From the NCBI GenBank assembly GCA_031289615.1, contig JAITPD010000027.1:1-37815 (forward strand): 37,815 nt of DNA, in the 5' to 3' direction. This DNA comes from Lactobacillaceae bacterium (GTDB taxonomy: Bacteria > Bacillota > Bacilli > Lactobacillales > Lactobacillaceae). Numbering within the stretch: the first letter of the stretch is position 1; each line of letters starts with the position of its first letter. Made by a program: the position numbers and the translations under genes. Under the pieces are notes generated by a model. It had not been told where the DNA came from, searched no databases, and worked only from the letters and a program-made list of their open reading frames with translations. This document shows positions 1-8,492 of the stretch, in pieces.

Positions 1-19
1 CCATTCGAACCACCTCCGT

Positions 20-105
20 TACTAAGTCGCCCAGCTGTATGACACAGCTGCCCAACTAAGTACTGCGGATCGTGTTTTGGTAAGCGATAAATCGCTAACA
101 AAACG
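20..105. repeat. Two adjacent imperfect hairpins beside repeat copy 1
   Basis: Positions 20-66 form an imperfect palindrome centred on two CAGCTG hexamers (about 15 of 20 arm positions match). Positions 73-105 form a second one with arms around AGCGAT/ATCGCT and outer GTTTTG/CAAAAC. They lie just downstream of the permease operon (which reads leftwards) and directly beside the dispersed repeat at 111-187, so they may be the variable inner part of that element or a transcription end for the operon. Neither arm is followed by a clear U-tract on the minus strand. Confidence 0.5.
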
Positions 106-110
106 CATAA

Positions 111-187
111 TGAATCGTGCAGGGCCATCCGGACGTAAAGAATCTTTAGCGAAGCTGATCAGGCAAAGAACAATATTTCATAACTAG
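111..187 (-). repeat. Dispersed repeat, copy 1 (partial)
   Basis: The segment matches copies at 4868-5063 and 16077-16237. The common core reads ATCGTGCAGGGCCATCCG, then GACGTAAAGAATCTTTAGCG and AGCTGATCA. Copies 1 and 2 also share a further ~24 bp ending in TTTCATAACTAGC, which in copy 1 runs into the TAG stop codon of the permease gene. The opposite end of the element, seen in copies 2 and 3, is not found here; it is either outside the window or lost. No ORF is present. Strand is arbitrary. Confidence 0.75.
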
Positions 188-1005
188 CCTTTTAATCCGT
201 TATTGCTAATCCCAGCGATTACGTATTTATTCAAAACTAGATACAGCAACACCATGGGCAAGATTACAAATGTTGATGCAGCCATTAATTCTGGATAATT
301 AATACCTGAATCTGAAGAGAAAGCCTGCATTCCGACTGGCAATGTTCGCATTTTTTCAGAATTGGTAACAATCAATGGCCACATAAATGAATTCCAAGAG
401 CCAATGATTTGCAACAACCCGATTGCCGTAATTGATGATTTTGCATTTGGAACCAGGATCTGCCACAAGAATCGCCAGTCTGAAGCGCCATCAAGCTTAG
501 CGGCATAATAAAGTTGATCTGGAATGCTGTTAAAGCTTTGTCGAAGTGTAAAGACTGCAAAGAAGCTTGCCAGCCAAGGAACAATCAACGCACCATACGT
601 GTTAATCAAATGAAGTTGTGAAAGCGTTACAAAATTTGGAATAATCAACATTTCGCCAGGCACCATCATCGTCATCAACAAAATTGAGAACATGATCTTT
701 TTACCACGAAACGCCATTTTTGAAAAAGCAAACGCCGCCATAATTGCCGTAATGATTTGTCCCAAGGTTGTGGCAAATGACACAATCACTGAATTAATGA
801 GGTATTGCAAAAACGGTGCGGCATTCCAAGCGTTGAGCCAATTACTCCAAAGCATTTTCTTTGGAAACCACGTGACTGGTGTTTGAAGCGACTCAAAGCC
901 GGTTTTAAAAGACGTTGAAATCATCCAAAAGAAAGGTAAGAGCATTGTCAGCGCGCCTAAAGTCAGAAGCACATAGACGAATGTTTTTGTGAATATTTTT
1001 CTCAT
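184..1005 (-). CDS. Carbohydrate/glycerol-phosphate-type ABC transporter permease (UgpE/MalG-like)
   Basis: Inner permease subunit of a CUT1 ABC importer, a polytopic membrane protein. The 273-aa length is normal for UgpE/MalG. About six hydrophobic segments are visible, the first at residues 11-31. The EAA-type loop that docks on the ATPase lies at about residues 166-187 and contains AAKLDGAS. The ATG has a strong AAAGGAG 8 bases upstream. It is the last gene in view of a minus-strand operon (nucleotidase, ATPase, permease, permease), 14 bases after the preceding permease. The substrate cannot be read from the permease; the whole set resembles glycerol-3-phosphate/glycerophosphodiester (Ugp) or oligosaccharide (Msm) importers. 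Its stop codon lies inside a dispersed repeat. Confidence 0.9.
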   Translation of the reverse strand: MRKIFTKTFVYVLLTLGALTMLLPFFWMISTSFKTGFESLQTPVTWFPKKMLWSNWLNAWNAAPFLQYLINSVIVSFATTLGQIITAIMAAFAFSKMAFRGKKIMFSILLMTMMVPGEMLIIPNFVTLSQLHLINTYGALIVPWLASFFAVFTLRQSFNSIPDQLYYAAKLDGASDWRFLWQILVPNAKSSITAIGLLQIIGSWNSFMWPLIVTNSEKMRTLPVGMQAFSSDSGINYPELMAASTFVILPMVLLYLVLNKYVIAGISNNGLKG

Positions 1006-1019
1006 CAGCGAGCTCCTTT

Positions 1020-1916
1020 CTAGTAGTGCACGTGCTTTTTGCTAAACCACATTTGAATCAGCGTCACAATCAGAATCATCAAGAACAAGACAACTCCAGC
1101 AGCCGCAGCGACTCCGTATTTATTTTGTTCGTAAAACGCGCGATAAAGATAAAATACTACTGTCATCGCTGAATTTCCTGGACCTGGTTGGCCACCAAAT
1201 AGTGCAAAAATTTCATCAAAGACTTTAAATGAACCAATCACGGCGTTCACAGTTACCAAAAATGTCATAGGAGAAATCATCGGAACAGTCACATGCCACC
1301 ATTGTTGAAGCGGTTGAGCCCCATCTAGCCGAGCAGCATCGTATAATCGTCGATCAACATTGTTCAAAGCCACCAAAAACAACATGATGTTAAACCCGAG
1401 ACTCTTCCAAATTGCCAAGATAATCAGCGCAGGCATCGCATAATGCGGGTCATTGAGCCAATCAATCGGATGAACACCCACAAAGCCTAGTAAATGGTTT
1501 AGCAAACCTGCATCTTTGTTATAAATCCAGCGCCACACCATCGAAATTGCAACAACAGAAGTCACAAAAGGTAAAAAGTAAACTGTCCGAAAAAGTCCTG
1601 ACAAAAATTTAATTTGATTTAGTAATGTGGCAATTATTAACGATAAAACAATTTCAATTGGCACTACTCCAACAACGAAGATCAGAGTGTTTTGAATTGC
1701 TGAAATAAAAGTCGGATCAGTGAAGATCGTTGTGAAATTGTCGATTCCTAATGCTTGAACTTGATTCGTGAAAAAATTGTATTGCGTATAAAAACTCATT
1801 GCCAAACTAGAAATAATTGGATACAAGCTAAACGTCCCAATCACTAAGAGCATTGGCAACACATAGAGCCAGCCCTTAAAGGTTTGTCGCCAACTTGGCT
1901 TTCCACCAATCATCAT
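1020..1916 (-). CDS. Carbohydrate/glycerol-phosphate-type ABC transporter permease (UgpA/MalF-like)
   Basis: Second permease of the CUT1 importer. The 298-aa length and six hydrophobic segments (first at about residues 16-37) match UgpA/MsmF-type proteins without the extra N-terminal region of enterobacterial MalF. The EAA loop is at about residues 191-213 with DAARLDGAQP. Its ATG overlaps the stop of the ATPase gene by four bases (ATGA), implying translational coupling. It should pair with the UgpE-like permease downstream to form the membrane channel. Substrate specificity is not readable from the sequence. Confidence 0.92.
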   Translation of the reverse strand: MMIGGKPSWRQTFKGWLYVLPMLLVIGTFSLYPIISSLAMSFYTQYNFFTNQVQALGIDNFTTIFTDPTFISAIQNTLIFVVGVVPIEIVLSLIIATLLNQIKFLSGLFRTVYFLPFVTSVVAISMVWRWIYNKDAGLLNHLLGFVGVHPIDWLNDPHYAMPALIILAIWKSLGFNIMLFLVALNNVDRRLYDAARLDGAQPLQQWWHVTVPMISPMTFLVTVNAVIGSFKVFDEIFALFGGQPGPGNSAMTVVFYLYRAFYEQNKYGVAAAAGVVLFLMILIVTLIQMWFSKKHVHY

Positions 1917-2968
1917 TGCTGGTCACCGCCTTCAGGTTCGACGCGATTCCCGTTGGCATCAAAGGCATGAACTCCACTCAACTGAATGTACGCTGGAATT
2001 GTTTGATTTAACACAACATCTCGTTCAATCCCCGTTGCAACCAATTTATGGTTAGCCAAAAGCACATCTGAATTTCGTTCGCGACCAAAAGCCAATGTCC
2101 GCTGAACTTCAATTGGTAATTCCAGGTGTTCTGCTACGACTGGATTAGTCGTGATTGCTTCAGCCCGAATTCCAACTGATTCAATCAACTGCGCTTGCTT
2201 CCCGAATACTGGTACCAATGCAGCACGAATATCACGCGCTGGAATCACATTTAACGCTGGATCACCAATAAATGAGGCTACGAATTGATTAACCGGATGA
2301 TCATACAACTCTTGCGCATCAGCATACTGTTGCAAGATTCCATCATCAAGCACCATGATTTGATCCGCAATGTGTAGAGCTTCACTTTGATCATGGGTCA
2401 CAAAAATCGTTGTCACGCCAGTTGCTTTTTGAATCCGGCGAATTTCTTCACGCATTTCAACTCTTAAACGAGCATCTAAATTTGATAATGGTTCGTCAAG
2501 TAGTAGAATGCTAGGCTCTTTCGCTAAAGCCCGCGCAATTGCCACTCGCTGTTGTTGACCACCAGAAAGAGCACCTGGTTTTTTATCAATTTGATCATCA
2601 ACACGCACCAATTTAGCTAACTCAAGCGCCTTTTTGCGTCGAGTATCCTTGTCAACTTTGGCCATCTTCATTGGAAAAATAATGTTGTCCAAAACCGTCA
2701 TATGTGGATAAAGTGCGTAATTTTGAAAGACCATCCCAACGCCTCGTTGCAAGGCATCCAGCTTTGTGACATTTTTATCACCAAAAAAGATTTCACCAGT
2801 CGTTGCTGCTAATAATCCTGAAATTAAATTCAAAGTGGTTGATTTTCCGCCACCAGATGGGCCCAACAAAGCAATCAACTTACCGTCTGGGATTACAAAA
2901 TCCATGTCATGCAAAACTTCGACCCCATTAGGATAAGTCAAAGTAACGTGCTTAAAAGTAACTTCCAC
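1913..2968 (-). CDS. ABC transporter ATP-binding protein, UgpC/MsmK/MalK family
   Basis: Cytosolic ATPase that powers the two adjacent CUT1 permeases. Walker A GPSGGGKST is at residues 36-44, the Q-loop at Q82, signature LSGGQQQ at 134-140, Walker B ILLLDEP at 154-160 and the switch histidine H192 in VTHDQ. The ~120-residue C-terminal region after residue 235 corresponds to the OB-fold/TOBE regulatory domain of MalK/UgpC, giving the usual ~350 aa. The start is a GTG with AGGAG eight bases upstream; an ATG eight bases earlier is out of frame. The gene follows the nucleotidase after ~39 bases and overlaps the next permease by 4 bases. Confidence 0.93.
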   Translation of the reverse strand: MEVTFKHVTLTYPNGVEVLHDMDFVIPDGKLIALLGPSGGGKSTTLNLISGLLAATTGEIFFGDKNVTKLDALQRGVGMVFQNYALYPHMTVLDNIIFPMKMAKVDKDTRRKKALELAKLVRVDDQIDKKPGALSGGQQQRVAIARALAKEPSILLLDEPLSNLDARLRVEMREEIRRIQKATGVTTIFVTHDQSEALHIADQIMVLDDGILQQYADAQELYDHPVNQFVASFIGDPALNVIPARDIRAALVPVFGKQAQLIESVGIRAEAITTNPVVAEHLELPIEVQRTLAFGRERNSDVLLANHKLVATGIERDVVLNQTIPAYIQLSGVHAFDANGNRVEPEGGDQQ

Positions 2969-3007
2969 GATCCATACTCCTGCTTCTTAAAATATGTGTT
3001 ATTGCAA

Positions 3008-4582
3008 CTAATCTAACTCTTCTGTGACACTGTTATAGCCAACTGAAGTAATATTAGTTGGCTGTGCAATGCTAATGTGGGGATGCTCCAAAATATAATC
3101 ACCAATTAATTCTGAAGTTTCTAGTTGCACTTCACGCACAATTTTTCCCGCTGAAAACATTGGAAAATTACCGGCACCACCAGCTCGATAATTGTTCATG
3201 GTCACTTCGTATTCGCCAGTCAGATCCAATGGTACACCTTGCACCGTCACTGCGGTAACCCTGTGATTCATTGGCAAACTAAAGTCAAAGGTGTACTCGA
3301 TTCCACTCCAAATGTCATAGTTATAATGTTGCGTTTTAGGATAGATAAACAACGGGTTAACGATCAATGCACCGTTTGCATCAAGCTGGAAATAACGGGC
3401 ATTCACCTCTAAGGCATCCTTAATATCTTGCCCGGTCAATTTTTCAACCGCGATTGTATTAGGATAAATGTAATTCGTCATAATGTCGCGCAGAGTCACT
3501 TCATTCTTCAAGCCACGCACTTCATTGTTAAAAAGTGCAGTATTGGCAATCTTGGTTCCCGTTGCAGCCATTTGAACCTGATTCACTAATTCGATGAAGG
3601 GATGATTATGAAGGCGGGCCAACTTATGATTGGTAATTTCTAAATTGTCGCCAACCGTTCCAACTTCACGATCAAGCCACAGATCAAGAGGTTTTTGAAC
3701 TGGCTCAATTAATTTCACAATGTCTGCCCGCTCTGGATAATCTGCTGTTGAAATCAGTTCAGCCATCGCAGCTGTAACACTTCGATCTGCATCTAATTCC
3801 AACGAAATCATTCCTACTTCATCACCACGATAACCTGGCTGAGTCGTTGGAATGCCATTCACAACTTCAGCAATTTTGCGGTGCTGATGTCCCGTCACAA
3901 CTGCATCAACTCCAGGTAACTGAAGAAGTTGATAGCCTTGATTTTCTCCGGTCACCCGTTCAAGCGCTTCACCCGTTTTTAAATCTTCTGCAAAACCACC
4001 ATGATAAGCTAGAACCAAAACATCAACTTGTGGGCGCAGAATCGCGATATACTGTTTTGCCACATCAACAGGATCCATAAAGATCAGCCCTTTGATATGA
4101 TCTGGCTGTTCCCACTTTGGCACAAACTTAGTCGTCAAACCAATGACACCGATTTTGACACCTTTTTGATGAAAAATATCATACGGCTTACCAATAAAAG
4201 GCTTCAATGTTTCAGCATCTAAAATATTCGCATTCAACAATTTAGCAGACGGAACTGCCCGCTCTAAGTATTCTCGACCATAGTTAAATTCGTGATTACC
4301 TAAAATCCGAACATCATAGTCCACTGCAGAAGCTAAATCTTCGTACAAATGGAGTTGATCCTGCGCAGTTTTTTCAATGTAATTTGTCAATGGCGAGCCT
4401 TGAATAAAATCACCATTTTCAATTTTTAGTACAACTTCATCGTCGGCGGAATTTTTTTGAACATCTTCAATCACCGTCGCAACCCGTGAAAGGCCTAATC
4501 CATCATTTAAAAGCGGACGCCTAAAATCATCTGCTCGAATGTACCCGTGAATATCTGATGTTGATAAAATTGTGACTCGCAT
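3008..4582 (-). CDS. 5'-nucleotidase / 2',3'-cyclic phosphodiesterase-type metallophosphatase (cytosolic, YunD-like)
   Basis: Two-metal calcineurin-like phosphatase followed by a 5'-nucleotidase C-terminal substrate domain, 524 aa. Metal-site motifs are STSDIHG (7-13), NGD (56-58), GNHEF (95-99), YHGG (193-196) and GHQH (231-234). The C-terminal domain spans about residues 330-510 and includes NNYRAGGAGNFP. The longer reading frame could begin at 4651, but the ATG at 4582 has GGAGG 6 bases upstream and starts exactly at the family's MRVTILSTSD. No signal peptide is seen, so it should act in the cytosol, unlike secreted UshA. It heads the ABC importer operon, suggesting that the imported compound is a phosphate ester or nucleotide-like molecule; this is inference. 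Confidence 0.88.
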   Translation of the reverse strand: MRVTILSTSDIHGYIRADDFRRPLLNDGLGLSRVATVIEDVQKNSADDEVVLKIENGDFIQGSPLTNYIEKTAQDQLHLYEDLASAVDYDVRILGNHEFNYGREYLERAVPSAKLLNANILDAETLKPFIGKPYDIFHQKGVKIGVIGLTTKFVPKWEQPDHIKGLIFMDPVDVAKQYIAILRPQVDVLVLAYHGGFAEDLKTGEALERVTGENQGYQLLQLPGVDAVVTGHQHRKIAEVVNGIPTTQPGYRGDEVGMISLELDADRSVTAAMAELISTADYPERADIVKLIEPVQKPLDLWLDREVGTVGDNLEITNHKLARLHNHPFIELVNQVQMAATGTKIANTALFNNEVRGLKNEVTLRDIMTNYIYPNTIAVEKLTGQDIKDALEVNARYFQLDANGALIVNPLFIYPKTQHYNYDIWSGIEYTFDFSLPMNHRVTAVTVQGVPLDLTGEYEVTMNNYRAGGAGNFPMFSAGKIVREVQLETSELIGDYILEHPHISIAQPTNITSVGYNSVTEELD

Positions 4583-4760
4583 TTGTTCCTCCACCGAACT
4601 AATTTTAATGATAACAATTGTTTCCGGTAACAATAGCAAGCCAAACACCACTATTCTCCATCAACTTTATGTACCAGTAACATAACGCTCTGTTACTTTA
4701 TTAGTTATTAGCTTACTCTCGATAAGTGAACTTTTCAAGGGTTTAGTTAACCAGTTTTTT
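4583..4760 (-). promoter_or_regulatory. Upstream region of the importer operon with inverted repeat
   Basis: An exact 7-bp inverted repeat AGTAACA-8-TGTTACT lies at 4676-4697, about 95 bp upstream of the nucleotidase ATG. A further GGTAACA occurs at 4626-4632 within TTGTTACCGGAAACAA (minus strand). The repeated GTAACA/TGTTAC motif suggests an operator for a local or phosphate/carbon regulator. I could not choose a convincing -35/-10 pair. Confidence 0.4.
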
Positions 4761-4867
4761 CACATAGAAATCTATGCTAAATATTAGTGTTATCAAACAT
4801 GCTTTGCGTCAACATTTATACTAATCAGTCAACATGTTATGTTAGTTGTGTAGCATTGGATTTTGCT

Positions 4868-5063
4868 TGATCAGCGAAGCGATTCTGTCGTCGGATGATA
4901 GTGCCTGCCGAATCTGGATGAACCATAACACTAAAACCAGGGCCCGACAGTTAGTGGAATTGGCGAATTATTTCGCCTTTCATTCAGATTCGTGTAGGAC
5001 AATCCGAACGTAAAGAATCTTTAGCGGAGCTGATCAACTAAGAACAATGTTTCATAACTAGCA
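4868..5063 (+). repeat. Dispersed repeat, copy 2 (full)
   Basis: Starts TGATCAGCGAAGCGATTCTG at 4869 and ends with TAAAGAATCTTTAGCGGAGC plus TGATCA near 5034, so the two ends form an imperfect terminal inverted repeat (TGATCAGC...CGATTCT against AGAATC...GCTGATCA). The middle holds a small hairpin GGCGAATTATTTCGCC (4962-4977). A ~24-bp tail (5040-5063) is shared with copy 1. The repeat fills most of the gap between two minus-strand genes and has no coding potential. Confidence 0.8.
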
Positions 5064-5081
5064 CTACGCGATAAACTGACA

Positions 5082-5116
5082 ATAAAAAAGACCAATTTTC
5101 GATTTGAAAACAGGCC
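5082..5116 (-). terminator. Rho-independent terminator after the DHA2 exporter
   Basis: On the minus strand AGGCCTGTTTTC, a short loop, then GAAAATTGGTCT followed by TTTTTATTG. Arms pair at 10 of 12 positions. It begins 8 bases after the stop codon of the exporter gene. Confidence 0.75.
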
Positions 5117-5123
5117 TATTATC

Positions 5124-6524
5124 TTAAACGTCTAACTTTTTTTCATTTTTCAAAAACAATGCAAACCACAAATAATTGATCAATCCGACGCCTACTAAGA
5201 ACAAGAAGACATGCTGAGCGCCCGTTGCTGTTTGGCGAGCAACTGAAACTGAACTGTGCCCATCAATATGCATGAATAATGCTGCAACAGTTGTTCCGAC
5301 AGCTCCAGTAAATTGCTGAGATGTGTTAAAAATCGCGTTTCCATCACCGCGTTCTTTTTGTGATAATTGTGCCAGTCCTGCTGTCATCGACGTTCCAAAG
5401 GCGAGATTCCGGCCCAAAGTCAACAGAGCATAGAAAAATGTCATTAAGAACACCGTTAAATTTTGAGCAAACATTGCATATAAAACCATGACAATGACAA
5501 ATGCAGTATTTCCTATCAACAAAGGCTTACGGGCCCCGATTCGATCAAACATTCGGCCATAATAAGGGTTTAGCAATGCTCCCAACAGCGATCCTGGCAT
5601 TAGAGCAAATCCGGCTGCTAGCGTGGTCGCTCCCAAAACCAATTGAATATAAGTTGGGATTGTGAAATTAACTGCCAAGTTTGTCATCTGAAATAATGCG
5701 TACCCTAAAAGCGCAAATAACGTGGCTCGATTCCGCAATATGCTAATATTTAAAAACTGTTTCGTTGTATGGCCCGAACGATAGACAAAAGCACCAAAAG
5801 CGACCACCGCAAGCGCAGACAAACCAAGTAATAACGGGCTAAATGTTCCGTGTTCTAGCACACTTAGCGCCGAGATAATGGCAATCATTGCTGTCGAAAA
5901 TAATCCAAAGGCCAAAAAGTCAAAGACATATTCTCGATCCACTGTATGCTGATTTGGAATATTTTTATATGCAATCACCAATGAGATCAGCAAGATTGGT
6001 AAGATGAACCAGAAAATTTCGCGCCAACCAAAGAAATACGCGACCACCCCACCAAAAATTGGACCAAATGCCGGCGCCAAAGACAAAATCATCACACCAA
6101 TGCCCATGTAGCGCCCGATTTGGCTTAACGGAACATTCTCTAAAATGATATTAAAGATCAGCGTCGTAATGACACCCGTTCCAACACCCTGAATGATGCG
6201 CCCAACTAACAACACTTGAAAATTCGGCGATAAAATTGCTATCACGTTACCAATCAAAAAGCTAATCAACGCAATCATATAGATGGTTCGTGGCGGAAAT
6301 TTTGCTTTCAAAACAGCCGAGATTGTCATGACCAACGAAACTGTCAATAAATAACCAGTCGTCAGCCATTGAACCACCCCGATTGGTAAACCGAATTGCT
6401 GCATTAAATCCGGAAAAGTCACATTCATCGAGGTTTCAGTTAAAATTCCTGTGAATGCGAGCAATCCTGTCCCTATAATCGCCAGTACTACTTTACGCGA
6501 AACCGGCCGTTTCTTCTCTATCAT
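5124..6524 (-). CDS. MFS multidrug exporter, DHA2 (EmrB/QacA) family
   Basis: Proton-coupled drug exporter of the cytoplasmic membrane, 466 aa with about 13-14 hydrophobic segments. The MFS family motif is visible in GRIIQGVGTGVITT and the family region around MQQFGLPIGVVQWLTTGYLL. The reading frame extends to a GTG at 6539, but the ATG at 6524 has GAGGAAG seven bases upstream and is preferred. It is monocistronic, with its own terminator downstream and gpmA behind another terminator. An inverted repeat lies between its probable -10 and the RBS, which would suit repression by a TetR-like regulator, but no regulator gene is adjacent. Substrate unknown. Confidence 0.88.
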   Translation of the reverse strand: MIEKKRPVSRKVVLAIIGTGLLAFTGILTETSMNVTFPDLMQQFGLPIGVVQWLTTGYLLTVSLVMTISAVLKAKFPPRTIYMIALISFLIGNVIAILSPNFQVLLVGRIIQGVGTGVITTLIFNIILENVPLSQIGRYMGIGVMILSLAPAFGPIFGGVVAYFFGWREIFWFILPILLISLVIAYKNIPNQHTVDREYVFDFLAFGLFSTAMIAIISALSVLEHGTFSPLLLGLSALAVVAFGAFVYRSGHTTKQFLNISILRNRATLFALLGYALFQMTNLAVNFTIPTYIQLVLGATTLAAGFALMPGSLLGALLNPYYGRMFDRIGARKPLLIGNTAFVIVMVLYAMFAQNLTVFLMTFFYALLTLGRNLAFGTSMTAGLAQLSQKERGDGNAIFNTSQQFTGAVGTTVAALFMHIDGHSSVSVARQTATGAQHVFLFLVGVGLINYLWFALFLKNEKKLDV

Positions 6525-6546
6525 GCTTATCTTCCTCACTCATGCT

Positions 6547-6587
6547 AGTAAATACTTACTTTACCGCTTATTAGATTCATTTTAGCA
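6547..6587 (-). promoter_or_regulatory. Exporter promoter (-10) and possible operator
   Basis: The minus strand carries an extended -10 TGCTAAAAT at 6579-6587. Downstream, at 6547-6560, AGTAA-ATAC-TTACT forms an exact 5-bp inverted repeat between promoter and RBS, a position suited to a repressor site. No clear -35 was found. Confidence 0.4.
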
Positions 6588-6628
6588 TAATCAGCCCTAA
6601 TAAATTTGCTTTCATCAAAAAATTCCGA

Positions 6629-6662
6629 CAAAAAAACCGAAAGCCTCATCAGCCTTCAGTTT
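6629..6662 (-). terminator. Terminator after gpmA
   Basis: Minus strand AACTGAAGGCT, loop GATG, AGGCTTTCGGTT, then TTTTTGT. It begins 13 bases after the gpmA stop codon. Confidence 0.85.
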
Positions 6663-6674
6663 CAAATATTATTA

Positions 6675-7394
6675 TTAAGCTTCTGTGCTCAAAGTTTCCT
6701 TTGAAAGAACCTTTAAATCAGCATCGAAGTCATAAATCAATGGTTGTCCGTTAGCAATTTCAACACCCAAAATATCATCATCTGAGATATTTTCGATGTG
6801 CTTAACCAAGGCGCGCAATGAGTTACCGTGCGCTGCGATCACAACATTCTTACCAGCCTTCAAGTCCTTTGAAATGTTTGACTCCCAGAATGGCAATACA
6901 CGTTCCAAAGTTACCTTCAAGTTTTCACCAAATGGCAATTGACCTTCAGGAACATCAGCGTACCGACGGTCAAAGGCAGGATAAGTCTTTCCTAAAACGT
7001 CAACAGTTGCTGCTTGCTCTTCCAAAAGTGGAGGCAAAACGTCATATGAACGACGCCATTGGTGCACTTGTTCGTCACCGTACTTTGCAGCTGCATCAGC
7101 TTTGTTCAAGCCTTGCAATGCTCCGTAATGACGTTCGTTTAAGCGCCATGACTTAGTTTCAGGAATAAATAATTGTCCAGCTTCGTCCAAAACAAGGTGC
7201 AAAGTTGTGATCGCACGTGTCAAAACTGACGTGTACGCTTGGTCAAATTGAATTCCTTCATTGGCCAACAATGCTCCAGCTTCCTTTGCTTGAGCAACTC
7301 CCTTGTCAGACAACTTCGTATCAACCCAACCGTTGAATAAGTTCAAAGCGTTCCATTCTGATTGACCGTGACGGATCAAAACTAACTTAGCCAT
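6675..7394 (-). CDS. gpmA: 2,3-bisphosphoglycerate-dependent phosphoglycerate mutase
   Basis: Glycolytic enzyme that interconverts 3- and 2-phosphoglycerate through a phosphohistidine. RHGQSEWN places the catalytic histidine at H9; [12 protein letters not shown] (84-95) carries the acid/base glutamate E87; the second active-site histidine is H189 in [13 protein letters not shown]. The 239-aa length is normal for the dPGM family. RBS AAGAGG lies 9 bases before the ATG. It is a single-gene unit with an extended -10 promoter and its own terminator. Codon choice looks highly optimised (AAC, GTT, CGT), as expected for an abundant glycolytic enzyme. Confidence 0.97.
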   Translation of the reverse strand: MAKLVLIRHGQSEWNALNLFNGWVDTKLSDKGVAQAKEAGALLANEGIQFDQAYTSVLTRAITTLHLVLDEAGQLFIPETKSWRLNERHYGALQGLNKADAAAKYGDEQVHQWRRSYDVLPPLLEEQAATVDVLGKTYPAFDRRYADVPEGQLPFGENLKVTLERVLPFWESNISKDLKAGKNVVIAAHGNSLRALVKHIENISDDDILGVEIANGQPLIYDFDADLKVLSKETLSTEA

Positions 7395-7431
7395 TGATAA
7401 ATACCTCTTTTATAAATTATGTTATGTGACT

Positions 7432-7440
7432 ATTATAACA
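7432..7440 (-). promoter_or_regulatory. Extended -10 promoter of gpmA
   Basis: Minus-strand TGTTATAAT (TGN plus a perfect TATAAT) about 40 bases upstream of the gpmA start. A weak -35 may be TTGCGC or TTACTT; an extended -10 needs little help. Confidence 0.6.
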
Positions 7441-7535
7441 AATTTCCAGGAAAACAGCGCAAGTAAAATTCCTAAATCTCTTTAACTCAATCTTGTCATT
7501 TATCTTTTCTAAATTCAGAGCGCTTTCTATTCAAT

Positions 7536-8426
7536 TTACTCTTCAATTTCCAAATTAATTTGCCGTGGTCCAATTTGATGTTCTAAAACCTTCTCGATAA
7601 ATATTTCAGACTTCAGTCCATTAGCAGTCAATCTTTGCATCAACCTCAAACGAACTTTCAAAGTGTCCGTTGAACCAAACTGGCATTCATTTTTTTCAAC
7701 TTGCGCCTTAAACTCTTCATCCTCGATCGTCGCAAAAAATTGATTAATTCCATCAGAAAACTTCCATTTACCATGTTCAAATGCGACATTGATAATTTTC
7801 AAATATGCTTCACTAATTTCCGTTTTAAGCTCTTGTTCTGGAACCTCTGGCACGTAAAATGCTGCATAGTCTTCTCTTTTAATATCAATTTTTTCAGTCT
7901 TAACAGAACTAAATTCAATCCCAGCCATACCATCGAGATTATTTGGTCGCATCACCTCATGCACTGACTTTCTAAACTCAATGCTCCGATATGCTTCTAG
8001 TGACGAATGTGGGATTTCAATGGTCGTCTCATCCGTAAAGGTAACTTTGAGCTGATCGTTTGCAAGTTTTTCTTGCCTTCGAATCTTTTTATTACACGCC
8101 ATTTGAGTAAACTTGACTGCGCCAATAAAAACGCTCGCGTAGCCCACCAAATTCAACATCGCTTCACTATCACGGTGCGTTAATAAATCGACCGCCTTCT
8201 CCAACAAATCCGGTCCATTCGCTAACATTAAATCTGCCACAAATGAACCACGCGACGTTGCCTTAATATCCAATGACAGCGTTGGTTCTGCCGGATTTAC
8301 AATTCTTTGAACTTCTTGAAATGCATCTGATAACGCAATTAACGAAGACGCCAGCTCCCGAACTGGCATTCTTCCCGTGTCAACCGCATCCCCATAATAA
8401 CGTACTGAAAAATCATATGTTGCCAT
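7536..8426 (-). CDS. Conserved protein of unknown function (296 aa)
   Basis: I do not recognise a named domain. The N-terminus reads FSVRYYGDAVDTGRMPVREL followed by a helical ASSLIALSDAFQEVQ stretch and SRGSFVADLML; the C-terminus has FFATIEDEEFKAQV, a DTLKVRLRLMQ strand and VLEHQ. This layout resembles a widely scattered family of uncharacterised proteins, often alone or in accessory loci. One hydrophobic segment, about residues 89-105 (MLNLVGYASVFIGAVKF), could be a membrane anchor or buried helix. RBS AGGGGGAAAAGAG precedes the ATG. It stands alone between gpmA and the DUF3021 gene. No catalytic motif is visible. Confidence 0.75.
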   Translation of the reverse strand: MATYDFSVRYYGDAVDTGRMPVRELASSLIALSDAFQEVQRIVNPAEPTLSLDIKATSRGSFVADLMLANGPDLLEKAVDLLTHRDSEAMLNLVGYASVFIGAVKFTQMACNKKIRRQEKLANDQLKVTFTDETTIEIPHSSLEAYRSIEFRKSVHEVMRPNNLDGMAGIEFSSVKTEKIDIKREDYAAFYVPEVPEQELKTEISEAYLKIINVAFEHGKWKFSDGINQFFATIEDEEFKAQVEKNECQFGSTDTLKVRLRLMQRLTANGLKSEIFIEKVLEHQIGPRQINLEIEE

Positions 8427-8492
8427 CTCTTTTCCCCCTGTAAAGAGATTATCCCATATTAGTCATGTACATACAACCGTTGAAAAATAGAA

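Noticed and set aside
4583-5123. Small RNA or leader peptide gene upstream of the importer operon
   Set aside because: No promoter-terminator pair found outside the repeat and no ORF with an RBS.
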